NCBI GenBank assembly: GCA_045039925.1
Contig: CP108400.1
Location: 6,758,001-6,822,000 of the forward strand
DNA from: Yinghuangia sp045039925
GTDB lineage: Bacteria > Actinomycetota > Actinomycetes > Streptomycetales > Streptomycetaceae
DNA: 64,000 bases
Direction of reading: 5' to 3'
This document shows, one piece after another, positions 46,579-60,686 of this stretch (position 1 is the stretch's first letter; each line of letters begins with the position of its first letter). The position numbers were made by a program, and so were the translations under genes. The notes under the pieces were generated by a model. The model was not told where the DNA came from. It made no database searches and saw only the letters and a list, made by a program, of their open reading frames with translations.

Positions 46579-48693
46579 GTGGCCGAGCGGACGGTGGGGG
46601 GACGTTACGTCCTGCTGACCCGGTTGGGTCGCGGCGGAATGGGGGAGGTCTGGGCCGCGCGCGACCGGATGATCGGCCGCCGCGTCGCGGTCAAGGTGCT
46701 GCGGCGCGAGGCGGACACCCCGGGCACCCTGGACCTGTTCTTCCGCGAGGCGCGGACGGCCGGCAGCCTGGACCATCCGGGAATTGTCACGGTCTTCGAC
46801 GTCGGGCAGGACCCGGACGGCACGCTGTACCTGGTGATGGCGCTGGTCGAAGGACGCGACCTCGGCGTGGTGCTGGCGAACGACGGCCTGCCCGGCGTCG
46901 GCGACGCCGTGGAGTGGGCGGCGCAGACTGCGGACGCCCTTGCCGCCGCACACGGCGCGGGCATCGTGCACCGCGACCTGAAGCCCGCCAACCTCATGCT
47001 CGGGCCGCGCGGCGGGATCACGGTCCTCGACTTCGGCATCGCCCGGTTCACGGACGCCACGGGGCAGTCGAGCCAGGTGATCGGGACGCTGGCGTACATG
47101 CCGCCCGAGCGGTTCCAGGAGTCCCCCGGGGACGCCCGGAGCGACCTCTACTCGCTGGGCTGCGTGCTCAACGAACTCCTCACCGGCAACGTGCCGTTCA
47201 CTGCCGTCGGTCCGGCCGCCATGATGGCCGCGCATCTCACGAGGCAGCCGACGCCGCCGCGCGCCGTGCGGGCGGACGTCCCGCAGGTCCTCGACGACCT
47301 CGTGCGGCAACTGCTGGCCAAGAATCCGGACGACCGCCCGGAGTCGGCGACGGAGGTGTGCGCGCGGCTCCGGAAGATACCCCCGGCGGACGGCAGAGCC
47401 GGCGGCGGGAACTCCGGCGGCGGGAGCGCCGGAGCCGGGAGCATCAGGGCCGCGACACCGCCGGCCGCCCCCGGACGCGACGCCCTCTCGACCGCCGCGC
47501 GCGCCGGCGTCCCGACCGGCGGCGTTCCGACCGCCGCACCTGACACAGTCGTCGCCGCGTACGCCCAACAGACCGCTGCCGCCCCCGCGCCGGAGGCACC
47601 GCCCGCGACGGAAGCCCCGCAGGCCCCCGCCCGCTGGTCGCGCCGACGTGCCCTGCAACTGGGCGCCGCCGCCGTGGGCGCCGCGGCGGGTGGCGCCGCG
47701 GCATGGTGGGCGAGCGGGTCCGATGCCCGAAACTACGTATGGCGTGCCCAAATCGGGGGCTTCACCAGGGAGTTGACGTACGACCGCGACACGGTCTATC
47801 TGCCCGCAGCCCACCTGTACGCGGTGTCGTCCTCGACAGGCAAGGAGAAGTGGCACCACCCCGACGGGACCATCCTCAACCCTCCCGTCGTGGTCGGCGA
47901 GGTCGTCGTGGCGACGACCGACGCGGGCATGGTGGGGTTGGACCGCGGAACCGGCGCCAAGAAGTGGGAGCAGCCCGCCGATTCGCCGTACCAGACCACG
48001 GCGGCCGGCGACTCGTACGTGGTGGCCGCCCGGAAGGACAACGGCGTCGACTGCCGTGACGCCTCCGACGGACGTCTGCTGTGGACGCGGCCGGCCCAGA
48101 ACTCCCCGGTGCAACTGGCTGCCGGCGCAGGCACCGTCTGGATCGTCGTGGAGTTCAAGGCCGCCGAGTTCGACGCCGCGTCGGGCGCGCCGCGCCGCCA
48201 GGCCGACACGCAAGTCGCGCCCGCCGGACTCGCGGTGGACCGGGACGGACCGGGGCAGGACTCCGGGACCCTGTACATCGGCGGCTACACCGCGTTCAAC
48301 GTGTGGTCGCAGACGCCGCCGCTGTTCGCCAACAACACGGGGTCGCGGATCGGGACCAAGCCCGCACTCGGCTCGGGCCTGCTCTTCATCGGCGGCCTGG
48401 ACGGCAACCTCCACGCGTTCCGAACGGGCGGCGTCGTCGGCCGCTGGGTGGTCAACGTGGGGCGGGGACCGGTGTACACCCCGGTTGCGTGGACCAGCCT
48501 GGTGTACGCCACGTCCGAGCAAGGCGACGAACTGGTCGCCGTCGAACCCGACGACGGCCGCGTCATGCGGCGGCGCAAGCTCCCCGCAGCCGCCCGCGGA
48601 GGCCCGGCCGCCGGACCCGACCTGGTCTACGTCGCCTGCGCCGACGACTACGTCTACGCGTTCGACGCCGGGACGGGCGCGGGCCGCGACTGA
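46579..48693 (+). CDS. Membrane Ser/Thr protein kinase with extracellular PQQ-like propeller
   Basis: 704-residue Hanks-type kinase. GTG 46579 gives VAERTVGGRYVLLTRLGRGG. The P-loop is GRGGMGEVWAARD, the catalytic Lys is K39 (RRVAVKVL), the catalytic loop HRDLKPANLM lies at 131-140, the DFG motif is DFGIARFTD at 151, and the activation-loop end is GTLAYMPPERF. A Gly/Ala/Pro juxtamembrane linker (about 275-350) leads to one TM helix (ALQLGAAAVGAAAGGAAAWW, about 357-376). The outside domain is a beta-propeller of PQQ-like repeats: LYAVSSSTGKEKWHHPDGTI, VGLDRGTGAKKWEQPADSPY and VYATSEQGDELVAVEPDDGR. Its neighbours give no clue to the ligand; polysaccharide or cell-wall fragments are common guesses for such kinases. 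Confidence 0.94.
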   Translation: MAERTVGGRYVLLTRLGRGGMGEVWAARDRMIGRRVAVKVLRREADTPGTLDLFFREARTAGSLDHPGIVTVFDVGQDPDGTLYLVMALVEGRDLGVVLANDGLPGVGDAVEWAAQTADALAAAHGAGIVHRDLKPANLMLGPRGGITVLDFGIARFTDATGQSSQVIGTLAYMPPERFQESPGDARSDLYSLGCVLNELLTGNVPFTAVGPAAMMAAHLTRQPTPPRAVRADVPQVLDDLVRQLLAKNPDDRPESATEVCARLRKIPPADGRAGGGNSGGGSAGAGSIRAATPPAAPGRDALSTAARAGVPTGGVPTAAPDTVVAAYAQQTAAAPAPEAPPATEAPQAPARWSRRRALQLGAAAVGAAAGGAAAWWASGSDARNYVWRAQIGGFTRELTYDRDTVYLPAAHLYAVSSSTGKEKWHHPDGTILNPPVVVGEVVVATTDAGMVGLDRGTGAKKWEQPADSPYQTTAAGDSYVVAARKDNGVDCRDASDGRLLWTRPAQNSPVQLAAGAGTVWIVVEFKAAEFDAASGAPRRQADTQVAPAGLAVDRDGPGQDSGTLYIGGYTAFNVWSQTPPLFANNTGSRIGTKPALGSGLLFIGGLDGNLHAFRTGGVVGRWVVNVGRGPVYTPVAWTSLVYATSEQGDELVAVEPDDGRVMRRRKLPAAARGGPAAGPDLVYVACADDYVYAFDAGTGAGRD

Positions 48694-48696
48694 CGG

Positions 48697-48735
48697 CGGC
48701 GGGCCCGGACCGCATCCCTCGGTCCGGGCCCGCCG
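48697..48735. terminator. 16-bp stem terminator, probably bidirectional
   Basis: Perfect arms CGGCGGGCCCGGACCG and CGGTCCGGGCCCGCCG around CATCCCT, three bases past the kinase stop codon and 65 bp from the end of the convergent esterase gene. Confidence 0.9.
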
Positions 48736-48799
48736 GGTGGCGGCGCCGGTCTGGTCCGCGTGGGTCGGATCGGATCGGCTCAGGGCTTGTCGGCCCGGC

Positions 48800-49957
48800 T
48801 CAGGGCTTGAGCGTCCACCCGGGGTTGGCGGTGCAGTCGGCCGGGGTCTGCCCCTGCACGTACCGCAGGAAGTCGGCGAGGTCGTTCTTCCAGAACGGCC
48901 AGGTGTGGTCGCCGGATCCGGTGCAGACGCGCGGGTACACACCCTTCGCCTTCAGGTTGTCGTGCATGTCGACGACGGATCCGTGGATCGCGCCGTCGCC
49001 CTGGTCTGTGCCGGAGTACAGGGCGAGCTTGGTGTACGGGTTGTACTTCTCGGCCGTCGCCAGCTTCACCGGGTTCTGCGCGTCCCACTGCCCGGTCGGA
49101 CCGAACACCTGGTGCGGGCCCCACAGCCAGCCGAGCGGGTACTGGTACTGCGCCAGGTTGGGCGTACTCGCGTCGTAGGGACCGATGAACGCCCCCGGCG
49201 CGGTGGGCGCGAGCGGCACCTGCACCACCGAGCCGTGGATGAGCGACTGCGCCCACGGCATCTCGATGTTGGTGCCGGGGGAGAAGCCCGCCGCCGCGGA
49301 GAAGAGGTTGTTGTAGCGGCCCGCGTAGCGCAGCGCGCCGTACCCGCCCATGGACAGGCCCGCGATGAAGCGTCCCGCCTTGGTCTCGGTGGTGTTGAAG
49401 TTGGCGTCGATCCACGGCACCAGTTGCTGCATGTGGAAGGCCTCCCACTGCGGCGCGATGTTGCCGTTGGTCCCGGTCACCCAGTCGCTGTACCAGCCCG
49501 CGTTGCCGCCTTCCGGCATCACGACGATGTGGTTGAAGCCCGCCGCGGACGCGATGGACGCGACGTCGCCCTGCGTGGACCAGTCGTCGAAGTCCCCGTT
49601 GCCGCCGTGCAGCAGGAACAGCGTCTTGTACGGACTGGCCGGGTTCGTCTGGTAGTTGGTCGGCAGCAGGATGCGGACCTTGATGGATGGCCGCAACGGC
49701 GTGACGGTCGGCTGTGCGGGGTCGACGCGCTTGTAGATCGCGTCTGTGGTGAGCGTGACGTCGTAGAGCGGCGCGGTGCCGGCCACCGGTATCAGCGGAC
49801 CGGCCGAGATGCCGTGCGAGTTCGGCGCGGGCAGGGTCGGCGGCGTCGGGGCCGCGGCCGCGGGGGACGGCCATGCGAGCCCGGCGGCGGCCAGGGCGAT
49901 CGCCGCGCCGGCCACGGCCAGGCGGCGACGGATCGGGACGGTGGATCGCGTGCGCAT
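48800..49957 (-). CDS. Secreted alpha/beta-hydrolase, esterase D/antigen 85-like
   Basis: 385-residue secreted esterase. A signal peptide (MRTRSTVPIRRRLAVAGAAI then ALAAAGLAWPSPAAAA, cleavage near residue 36) precedes a catalytic domain with KTLFLLHGGNGDFDDWSTQG, the nucleophile elbow IAGLSMGGYGALRYAG (GxSxG), an acid region LALYSGTDQGDGAIHGSV and a C-terminal His in CTGSGDHTWPFWKNDLADFL. The fold matches the esterase family that includes mycobacterial mycolyltransferases (Ag85), but streptomycetes make no mycolates, so lipid or polysaccharide esters are likely substrates. ATG 49957 is preceded by GAAGGGAA. A terminator separates it from the upstream glgB. Confidence 0.9.
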   Translation of the reverse strand: MRTRSTVPIRRRLAVAGAAIALAAAGLAWPSPAAAAPTPPTLPAPNSHGISAGPLIPVAGTAPLYDVTLTTDAIYKRVDPAQPTVTPLRPSIKVRILLPTNYQTNPASPYKTLFLLHGGNGDFDDWSTQGDVASIASAAGFNHIVVMPEGGNAGWYSDWVTGTNGNIAPQWEAFHMQQLVPWIDANFNTTETKAGRFIAGLSMGGYGALRYAGRYNNLFSAAAGFSPGTNIEMPWAQSLIHGSVVQVPLAPTAPGAFIGPYDASTPNLAQYQYPLGWLWGPHQVFGPTGQWDAQNPVKLATAEKYNPYTKLALYSGTDQGDGAIHGSVVDMHDNLKAKGVYPRVCTGSGDHTWPFWKNDLADFLRYVQGQTPADCTANPGWTLKP

Positions 49958-50037
49958 GGGTTCCCTTCGGGACGTCCGGGTCGCCGGAGCGCACGGCCGC
50001 GCCCGGGGCGCCGTACGCGGCTCCGGTCGCGACGACA

Positions 50038-50071
50038 AGTGCCCGGCCCACCGTTGCGGTGGCCGGGCACT
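50038..50071 (-). terminator. Stem-loop terminator after glgB
   Basis: AGTGCCCGGCC-CACCG pairs with CGGTGGCCGGGCACT (one bulged C, TTG loop), about 50 bp beyond the glgB stop. It ends the glgE-treS-pep2-glgB operon. Confidence 0.8.
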
Positions 50072-50119
50072 GGCGTATTGGAGAAAACCGACAGGACGGG
50101 CGTTGTCGCCCGGGATCCG

Positions 50120-52336
<2,217 letters not shown>

Positions 52337-52376
52337 GTTGTTGACCTCCAGGGGTGGGCGGGACGTCCCGCACGGT

Positions 52377-53878
52377 TCAGTGCGGCTGGGGCGCCCGGTC
52401 GGCGAGACGGCGGATCGCGGACATCGGGACAGGGAGCCACGTGGGGCGGTTCCCGGACTCGTAGACGACTTCGTAGACCGCTTTGTCGGTCTCGAAGGCG
52501 CGCAGGAGCACCGGTTCGGCACGCGGGTCGACCGAGCCGGCCTTGGCGTACCCGGCGCAGAAGGCGTCGCGGTTGCGCATCGCCCACTCCTCGGCCCGGC
52601 GCACCAGGTGCGGTGCGGGGGTCCCGGCGCCGCCCGCGCGGCGTTCGGCGAGGAGGTGGCGCGCGGCGTAGTCGAAGGAGCGCAGCATTGCCGCGACGTC
52701 GCGCAGCGGCGAGTGCAGCGCGCGCCGTTCCACCAGCGGCTGGGCCGGCTCGCCTTCGAAGTCGATGAGGACCCACCGGGTGGCGGTGCGCATGACCTGG
52801 CCGAGGTGGAAGTCCCCGTGGATGCGCTGCAACGGCACCGGGTGGTCCTCGCGGCCCAGGAGCGCCAGGTCGCGGTACGCGTCGCGCAGCCGGTCCGCGA
52901 ACGGCGCGAGGTCGGCCACGACTCCGGTCGCGGCGTCCAGGCGGCGGCTCATCTGCTCGGCGAGGGCCGCTAGTTGCTCCTCGCCGGCGGTCTCGGTGGG
53001 CAGCGTGCGGGCCAGGTCGGCGTGCACCTCGGCGGTGGCGACGCCGAGCCGGAAGGACTCCCCGGCGAAGTCGCCGCCGACCTCGTGGGCGCGCAGCGCG
53101 TCGGCCGAGCCGATGCCGTGCAGGTCCTGGTCGGCGTACAGGTCGCGGACCGAGGTCTTGGCCAGTTCCCAGCCGTCGGTGCCGGTGCGCAGGTACTCCT
53201 GGAGCAGGCCGAGGGTCGTGGTCTCGCCGCCGAACTCCGCCTCGAACCACGCGACCGGCTGCGGGATGCGCCGGGATCCGGCGTCCGCGAGCGCGAGGCA
53301 GAGCTCCAGGTCCGGGTTGACCCCGGGGGTGAGCCTGCGGAACAGCTTCATGATGACGTCGTCGCCGAAGACGATCGAGGTGTTGGACTGCTCGGCGCCG
53401 ACCACCAGGCCGGCGAGCTGGGTGCGCGGCGGGCGGTCGGCGTACCGGTGGAACACCAGCGGACCGGCCGCGGCGGGCCGGTCGGCGGCCGCGTCGGCGA
53501 ACCGTTCCAGCAGCCACCGCGACAACTCGCTGTCGTGGGCGGCGTCGTAGAGCACCGTGCCGTCGTGCGTGCCCCCGCGCACCCGGCCGATGGTCGCGTA
53601 GTCGAGCCGGTCGATGCGCCACCGGCGCACGCCGAGCAGCAGCTGGTAGTGGTCGACGGAGGCCGGGTGCCCGGCGGCGGCCTCGTGCTCGACGGCGAGC
53701 ACGAGGTGGAACATCGCGGGGTCGCCCCGGACCACCTCGACCGCGGAGGCCACCCGGACCCCTCGGATCGTCCGGCCCTTGCCGGCGAACCATCTCTGCC
53801 GCGGAAGCCAGGGCAGCAGCTGTCCGCAGACGGCATCCACCGGAATACCGCGCAGGTCATGGGGTCGGGTGGACTCTG

Positions 53879-53882
<4 letters not shown>
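52377..53882 (-). CDS. pep2: Maltokinase Pep2 (Mak)
   Basis: 501-residue ATP-dependent maltokinase that converts maltose to maltose-1-phosphate, the GlgE donor. It has an N-terminal maltokinase cap (LLPWLPRQRWFAGKGRTIRG) and an aminoglycoside-kinase-like core. RIHGDFHLGQVM (residues 353-364) holds the catalytic Asp, and WVLIDFEGEPAQPL (370-383) the Mg-binding DFEGEP motif. RQRWFAGK is the family fingerprint. GTG 53882 overlaps the treS stop (GTGA), so it is translationally coupled to treS. In some actinobacteria TreS and Pep2 are fused or form a complex, which fits this arrangement. Confidence 0.96.
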
Positions 53883-55569
<1,687 letters not shown>

Positions 55570-55573
<4 letters not shown>

Positions 55574-57705
55574 GGGTTGTTCCTCCGGACCGAGAAGAGA
55601 TGCGCGGGTTCGAGTGCCGGGTCGAGGCGCACATAGTTGTGCTGACCCCAGCGGTAACTCGCCCCGGTGAACTCGTCGTGCACCGGGAACGTGTCCTGCC
55701 AGTCCATGCCGAGCGAAGGCATGTCCAAGGACACTGTGGCCTCGTGGATCGCGTGCGGGTCGAGGTTCACCACAACCACTACGAGATCGTCCGCATCACC
55801 CGTTCGGGTGCGCTTGGAGAAGGCCATCACCGCATCGTTGTCGGTGTGATGGAATCTGAGGTTTCGCAGATGTTGCAGCGACGGATGGTGTCGGCGCACC
55901 CGGTTAAGAATCGTGAGGTACGGCGCCAGCGACCGCCCTTCGCGCTCCGCCGCGGCCCAGTCCCGCGGCCGGTACTGGTACTTCTCGGAGTCGAGGTACT
56001 CCTCGCTGCCCGGCGCCGCCGCGACGTGCTCGAACAGTTCGAATCCCGCGTACACGCCCCAGGCCGGGGACAGCGTGGCGGCCAGCGCGGCCCGGATCTT
56101 GAAGGCCGCGGGCCCGCCGTACTGGAGCGACGCGTGCAGGATGTCCGGCGTGTTGACGAAGAAGTTGGGGCGCATGTACGCCGCCGCGTCGCCGGACAGC
56201 TCGGCCAGGTACTCCTGGAGCTCCGCCTTGCCGGTGCGCCAGGTGAAGTACGTGTAGGACTGCTGGAACCCGATCTTCGCCAGCGTGTGCATCATCGCGG
56301 GCCGGGTGAACGCCTCGGCCAGGAAGATCACGTCGGGGTCGCGCCCGTTGACCTCGCCGATGACCTTCTCCCAGAAGACCACCGGCTTGGTGTGCGGGTT
56401 GTCGACGCGGAAGATCCGGACGCCGCGCTTCATCCAGAAGCGCAGCACCCGCAGCGTCTCGCGCACGATGCCTTGGAAGTCCTCGTCGAAGTTGACCGGG
56501 TAGATGTCCTGGTACTTCTTCGGCGGGTTCTCCGCATAGGCGATGGATCCGTCAGCCCTTCGGGTGAACCACTCGGGGTGCTTCTGCACCCACGGGTGGT
56601 CCGGCGAGACCTGGAGCGCGAAGTCGAGCGCGACCTCCAGGCGCAGTTCGCGGGCCTGCGCCACGAACGCCTCGAAGTCCTCGATGGTGCCCAGGTCCGG
56701 GTGCACGGCGTCGTGGCCGCCCTCCGGCGAGCCGATCGCCCACGGCGAACCGGGGTCGTGCGGCCCGGCCTCCAGCGTGTTGTTGGGGCCCTTGCGGAAC
56801 GCCGTGCCGATCGGGTGGATCGGCGGCAGGTAGACGACGTCGAAGCCCATCGCGGCGATCGCGGGCAGGCGCTCCGCCGCGGTGCGGAACGTCCCGGAGC
56901 GGGGCGGCAGTACGCCGGCCGGGTCGACCTCGGCGCCCTCCGAGCGCGGGAAGAACTCGTACCACGACCCGAACAGCGCCCGCTGCCGCTCCACCTGGAG
57001 CGGGAACCGGGGGGTGGAGGTGACCAGTTCGCGCAGCGGGTTGACGGCCAGCACGGCGGTCACCGCGGGGGCGAGGGCCGCGGCGAGCCGCTCCTCGGGG
57101 GACTTCGCGGTGTCCCGCAGCGCGTCGACCGCCTCCAGGACCGGCGCCCGCCCGGCGCGCTTGGACACGCCCTCGGCGGTGCGCTCCAGGAGCAGGGCGC
57201 CCTCCTCGAGCATGAGTTCGACGTCCAGGCCGGCCGGCACCTTGATCTCGGCGGCGTGCCGCCAGGTGCCGACCGGATCGCTCCACGCCTCGACGGCGTA
57301 CGACCACATGCCCTCCGTCGGAGGGGTGACCTCCGCGTGCCATCGGTCGGTGCCGGGGGCGCCCTGCGTCATCGGCAGGTACGGTCCCTGGCGCCCGCGG
57401 CGATCGCGGAGCACGAGGTTCACGCCGAGGGCGTCGTGTCCTTCGCGGAACACCGTCGCGGTGATCTCGAAGGACTCGCCCGCGACACAGCGCGCAGGGC
57501 GCGTGCCGCAGTCGACGAGGGGCTGGACGTCGAGGATGGGGATGCGACCGATCATCGGCTCCGGTCCTGCTGCGTGGGAAACGGCGGGTGCGTGGGCCGT
57601 GGCAGCGGTGGCGGCGGTTGCGCCCGACGAGCGGTCGGGTGCGGCGGCGGACTTCCGAGGGGAACGGACCGACGCACCCGGACGCTTCCTGGCCGCACTG
57701 CCCAT
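55570..57705 (-). CDS. glgE: Alpha-1,4-glucan:maltose-1-phosphate maltosyltransferase GlgE
   Basis: 711-residue GH13_3 enzyme that transfers maltosyl units from maltose-1-phosphate to the non-reducing end of alpha-glucans. After a disordered Ala/Ser/Pro leader (about 50 residues), the N-domain begins IGRIPILDVQPLVDCGTRPA. Motifs: YEFFPRSEGAEVDPAG, YLPPIHPIGTAFRKGPNN, nucleophile D435 (RIFRVDNPHTKPVVFW) and acid E464 (VIFLAEAFTRPAMMH). SEEYLDSEKYQYRPRDW is diagnostic of GlgE. ATG 57705 has AGGAG seven bases upstream; an upstream ATG-like frame to 57759 lacks one. It heads the leftward operon. An in-frame Pro- and Ala-rich leader slightly longer than in S. coelicolor GlgEI (675 residues, from memory) is the main oddity. 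Confidence 0.97.
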
Positions 57706-57892
57706 GCCCACGCTCCTGCTCGACTGCCCGGTAACGGCGATTGCGACACGTGATCTCACCCGCTGAGAGGAGGGCGAGGGACGCGCTCATTCAACGATCA
57801 CGACGGCAGGCGGGGCACGGTCCAAACGGCGCAATTACCGCACAGATACCGTCCGCTGGGCCCGCGGTTGGTTCAGTTGTGGAGCACTCACT

Positions 57893-57904
57893 GCAAGATC
57901 TTGC
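57893..57904. promoter_or_regulatory. GCAAGATCTTGC palindrome in glgE-glgP divergent region
   Basis: Perfect 12-base palindrome, 62 bp upstream of glgP and 188 bp from glgE, with a further TGCAA at 57911. TGCAAG/CTTGCA elements are what I recall from streptomycete maltose and alpha-amylase promoters bound by MalR-type LacI repressors, so control by a maltose regulator is plausible. Confidence 0.55.
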
Positions 57905-57965
57905 CATCCCTGCAAACACAACGCATCCACTGTCGCAAGTCATGCCGGGTTCCGGCTAGGGTCTG

Positions 57966-60596
57966 GTGGCTGTGAGAGCAATCCGCCGATTCACCGTGCG
58001 CACGGTTCTGCCCGCTCCACTGGAGCCCCTCGGCCAGCTGGCGATGAACCTCCGCTGGTCCTGGCACGCGGAAACCCGTGACCTGTTCGAGTCCATCGAC
58101 CCGGAGACCTGGGCCGCCGTCGGCCAGGACCCCGTCCGACTGCTCGGTGCGGTGCCGACCGACAAGCTCGCCGCACTCGCCGAGGACCGCAGATTCCTGG
58201 CCCGACTCACGGTCGCGGCGGGGGATCTCAACGACTACCTGACCGGTGCCCGCTGGTACCAGTCGCTGCCCGAGCCGGGCAGCGCCCCCGACGGCGCTCC
58301 GGCAGCGATCGCCTACTTCTCCCCGGAGTTCGGCATCACCGCGGCACTGCCGCAGTACTCCGGCGGCCTCGGCATCCTGGCCGGGGACCACCTCAAGGCC
58401 GCGAGCGACCTCGGCGTCCCAATCATCGGCGTCGGCCTGCTCTACCGGCACGGCTACTTCCGGCAGTCGCTCTCCCGCGACGGCTGGCAGCAGGAGCGGT
58501 ACCCGCTGCTCGACCCGAACGAGCTGCCGCTGACCCTGGTGCGGCACCCCGACGGTACGCCGGCCCGCATCCTCATCGGCCTGCCCGGCGGCCGCGAACT
58601 GCACGCCCGCATCTGGAAGGCGCAGGTCGGACGGGTCCCGCTGCTGCTGCTCGACTCCGACATCGAGGAGAACGAGCCGTTCGAGCGCGAGGTGACCGAC
58701 CGGCTGTACGGCGGCACCAGCGAGCACCGCCTGCACCAGGAAATGCTGCTCGGCATCGGCGGCGTCCGCGCGGTCCGCGAGTTCTGCGCGCTCACCGGCC
58801 ACCCCCGGCCCGAGGTCTTCCACACCAACGAGGGCCACGCCGGGTTCCTCGGCGTCGAGCGCATCCGCGAGTACCACGAGAGCAGCGGGCTCGACTTCGA
58901 CGCGGCCCTCGAAGCGGTCCGCGCCGGGACGGTGTTCACCACCCACACCCCGGTGCCCGCGGGCATCGACCGGTTCGACCGCGAGCTGATTGCCCGGCAC
59001 TTCGGCGGCGACAACGAGGCCCCCGGCGTACCCGTCGAGCGGGTTCTCGCGCTGGGCGCGGAGACGTACCCGGGCGGCGAGCCGGGCGTGTTCAACATGG
59101 CCGTCATGGGCCTGCGGCTGGCCCAGCGCGCCAACGGCGTCAGCGAACTGCACGGGCACGTCAGCCAGGGCATGTTCGCGGGACTGTGGCCGGGATTCGA
59201 CCCCGCCGAGGTGCCCATCGGGTCCATCACCAACGGCGTGCACGCCCCCACCTGGGTGGACCGCGACGTCCTGGAGCTGGCGGCCCGCGAGATCGGCCCC
59301 GAGCTGACCGAGGAGGCGCACGGCTGGACCGCGATCGAGCAGATCCCGGCCCAGGCCGTGTGGGACCTGCGGCGCACGCTGCGCGCGAAGCTGGTCACGG
59401 AGGCCCGGGTACGGCTGCGCGACTCGTGGCGCCTGCGCGGGGCCGGCGACGCGGAACTGGGCTGGACCGAGCACGCCTTGGACTCCGACGTGCTGACCAT
59501 CGGGTTCGCCCGGCGCGTGCCGTCGTACAAGCGCCTGACCCTCATGCTGCGCGACAAGGAGCGCCTGCGCGGCCTGCTGCTGCACCCCACGCGCCCGATC
59601 CAGATCGTGGTCGCGGGCAAGGCGCACCCGGCCGACGAGGGCGGCAAGCGGCTCGTGCAGGAGCTGGTGAAGTTCTCCGACCAGGAGGACGTGCGCCACC
59701 GCATCGTCTTCCTGCCCGACTACGACATCGCCATGGCGCAGCACCTCTACCCGGGGTGCGACGTCTGGCTCAACAACCCGCTGCGCCCGCTGGAGGCGTG
59801 CGGCACGTCGGGCATGAAGGCCGCGCTCAACGGGTGCCTCAACCTGTCGATCCTCGACGGTTGGTGGGACGAGTGGTACGACGGCTCGAACGGCTGGGCC
59901 ATCCCCACCGCCGACGGCGTCGAGGACCCGGACCGCCGCGACGACCTGGAGGCGAACGCCCTCTACGACCTGGTCGAGCACAACGTGGCGGCCCGGTTCT
60001 ACGACCGGGGAGCGGACGGACTGCCGAGCCGGTGGCTCGAAATGGTCCGCCACACCCTGGTGTCGCTGGGCCCGAAGGTCCTCGCGTCACGCATGGTCAA
60101 GGACTACGTCAACAGCCTGTACGCGCCCGCCGCGCTGGGTGCCCGGTCCATGGCGGCCGACGCCCTGGCCGGGGCGAAGACGCTGGCGGCGTGGAAGGCC
60201 GAGGTCCGCGGCGCGTGGCCGCAGGTCCGCGTGGACCACGTCGAGTCCGGCGGGATAGGAGACGCCCCCGAGGTCGGCAACACGCTCGACCTGCGGGTGT
60301 TCGTGAGCCTGGGCGACCTGCGCCCCTCGGATGTCGAGGTGCAGGTGGTGCACGGCCGCGTCGACGGCGCCGACGCGATCGTGGACGGGGCGGTGGTCCC
60401 GCTGAAGCCGGTGCGCCGCGACGAGCACGGCCGCTGGTTCTACGAGGGTTCGCTCGCGTTGGACCGAACGGGTCCGTTCGGCTACACCGTTCGGGTGATG
60501 CCCGCCCACGCGCTGCTGGCCACTCCGGGCGAACTCGGGCTCATCGCGGTCCCGGCGGACGGCGAAGGCGTGGCCGACGGCCTGCCGTTGCGCTGA
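57966..60596 (+). CDS. glgP: Alpha-glucan (glycogen/maltodextrin) phosphorylase GlgP
   Basis: 876-residue GT35 phosphorylase that releases glucose-1-phosphate from alpha-1,4-glucan. The N-terminal GH-like/DUF3417 extension (PAPLEPLGQLAMNLRWSWHA) marks the bacterial/archaeal alpha-glucan phosphorylase branch. AIAYFSPEFGITAALPQYSG, GGLGILAGDHLKAASDLGVP, VFHTNEGHAGFLGVERIREY and TVFTTHTPVPAGIDRFDREL are family motifs; GTSGMKAALNGCLNLSILDG (about 614-633) holds the PLP-binding Lys. GTG 57966 or GTG 57972 are possible; AGGG is four bases before the first. It is transcribed divergently from the glgE operon, so synthesis and breakdown genes share one regulatory region. Confidence 0.96.
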   Translation: MAVRAIRRFTVRTVLPAPLEPLGQLAMNLRWSWHAETRDLFESIDPETWAAVGQDPVRLLGAVPTDKLAALAEDRRFLARLTVAAGDLNDYLTGARWYQSLPEPGSAPDGAPAAIAYFSPEFGITAALPQYSGGLGILAGDHLKAASDLGVPIIGVGLLYRHGYFRQSLSRDGWQQERYPLLDPNELPLTLVRHPDGTPARILIGLPGGRELHARIWKAQVGRVPLLLLDSDIEENEPFEREVTDRLYGGTSEHRLHQEMLLGIGGVRAVREFCALTGHPRPEVFHTNEGHAGFLGVERIREYHESSGLDFDAALEAVRAGTVFTTHTPVPAGIDRFDRELIARHFGGDNEAPGVPVERVLALGAETYPGGEPGVFNMAVMGLRLAQRANGVSELHGHVSQGMFAGLWPGFDPAEVPIGSITNGVHAPTWVDRDVLELAAREIGPELTEEAHGWTAIEQIPAQAVWDLRRTLRAKLVTEARVRLRDSWRLRGAGDAELGWTEHALDSDVLTIGFARRVPSYKRLTLMLRDKERLRGLLLHPTRPIQIVVAGKAHPADEGGKRLVQELVKFSDQEDVRHRIVFLPDYDIAMAQHLYPGCDVWLNNPLRPLEACGTSGMKAALNGCLNLSILDGWWDEWYDGSNGWAIPTADGVEDPDRRDDLEANALYDLVEHNVAARFYDRGADGLPSRWLEMVRHTLVSLGPKVLASRMVKDYVNSLYAPAALGARSMAADALAGAKTLAAWKAEVRGAWPQVRVDHVESGGIGDAPEVGNTLDLRVFVSLGDLRPSDVEVQVVHGRVDGADAIVDGAVVPLKPVRRDEHGRWFYEGSLALDRTGPFGYTVRVMPAHALLATPGELGLIAVPADGEGVADGLPLR

Positions 60597-60644
60597 ACGA
60601 GTGAACTCCGGCCCGCAATCGGGTGATTGCGCGGGAACGCCCAG

Positions 60645-60680
60645 GGCGGTGCGACCGGTCCCACGACCGGCCGCACCGCC
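60645..60680. terminator. Stem-loop terminator between glgP and the VWA gene
   Basis: GGCGGTGCG and CGCACCGCC outer arms with CCGGT and ACCGG inner arms (single A-C mismatch between them), six bases from the convergent VWA gene end. Probably bidirectional. Confidence 0.85.
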
Positions 60681-60686
60681 CCGCGG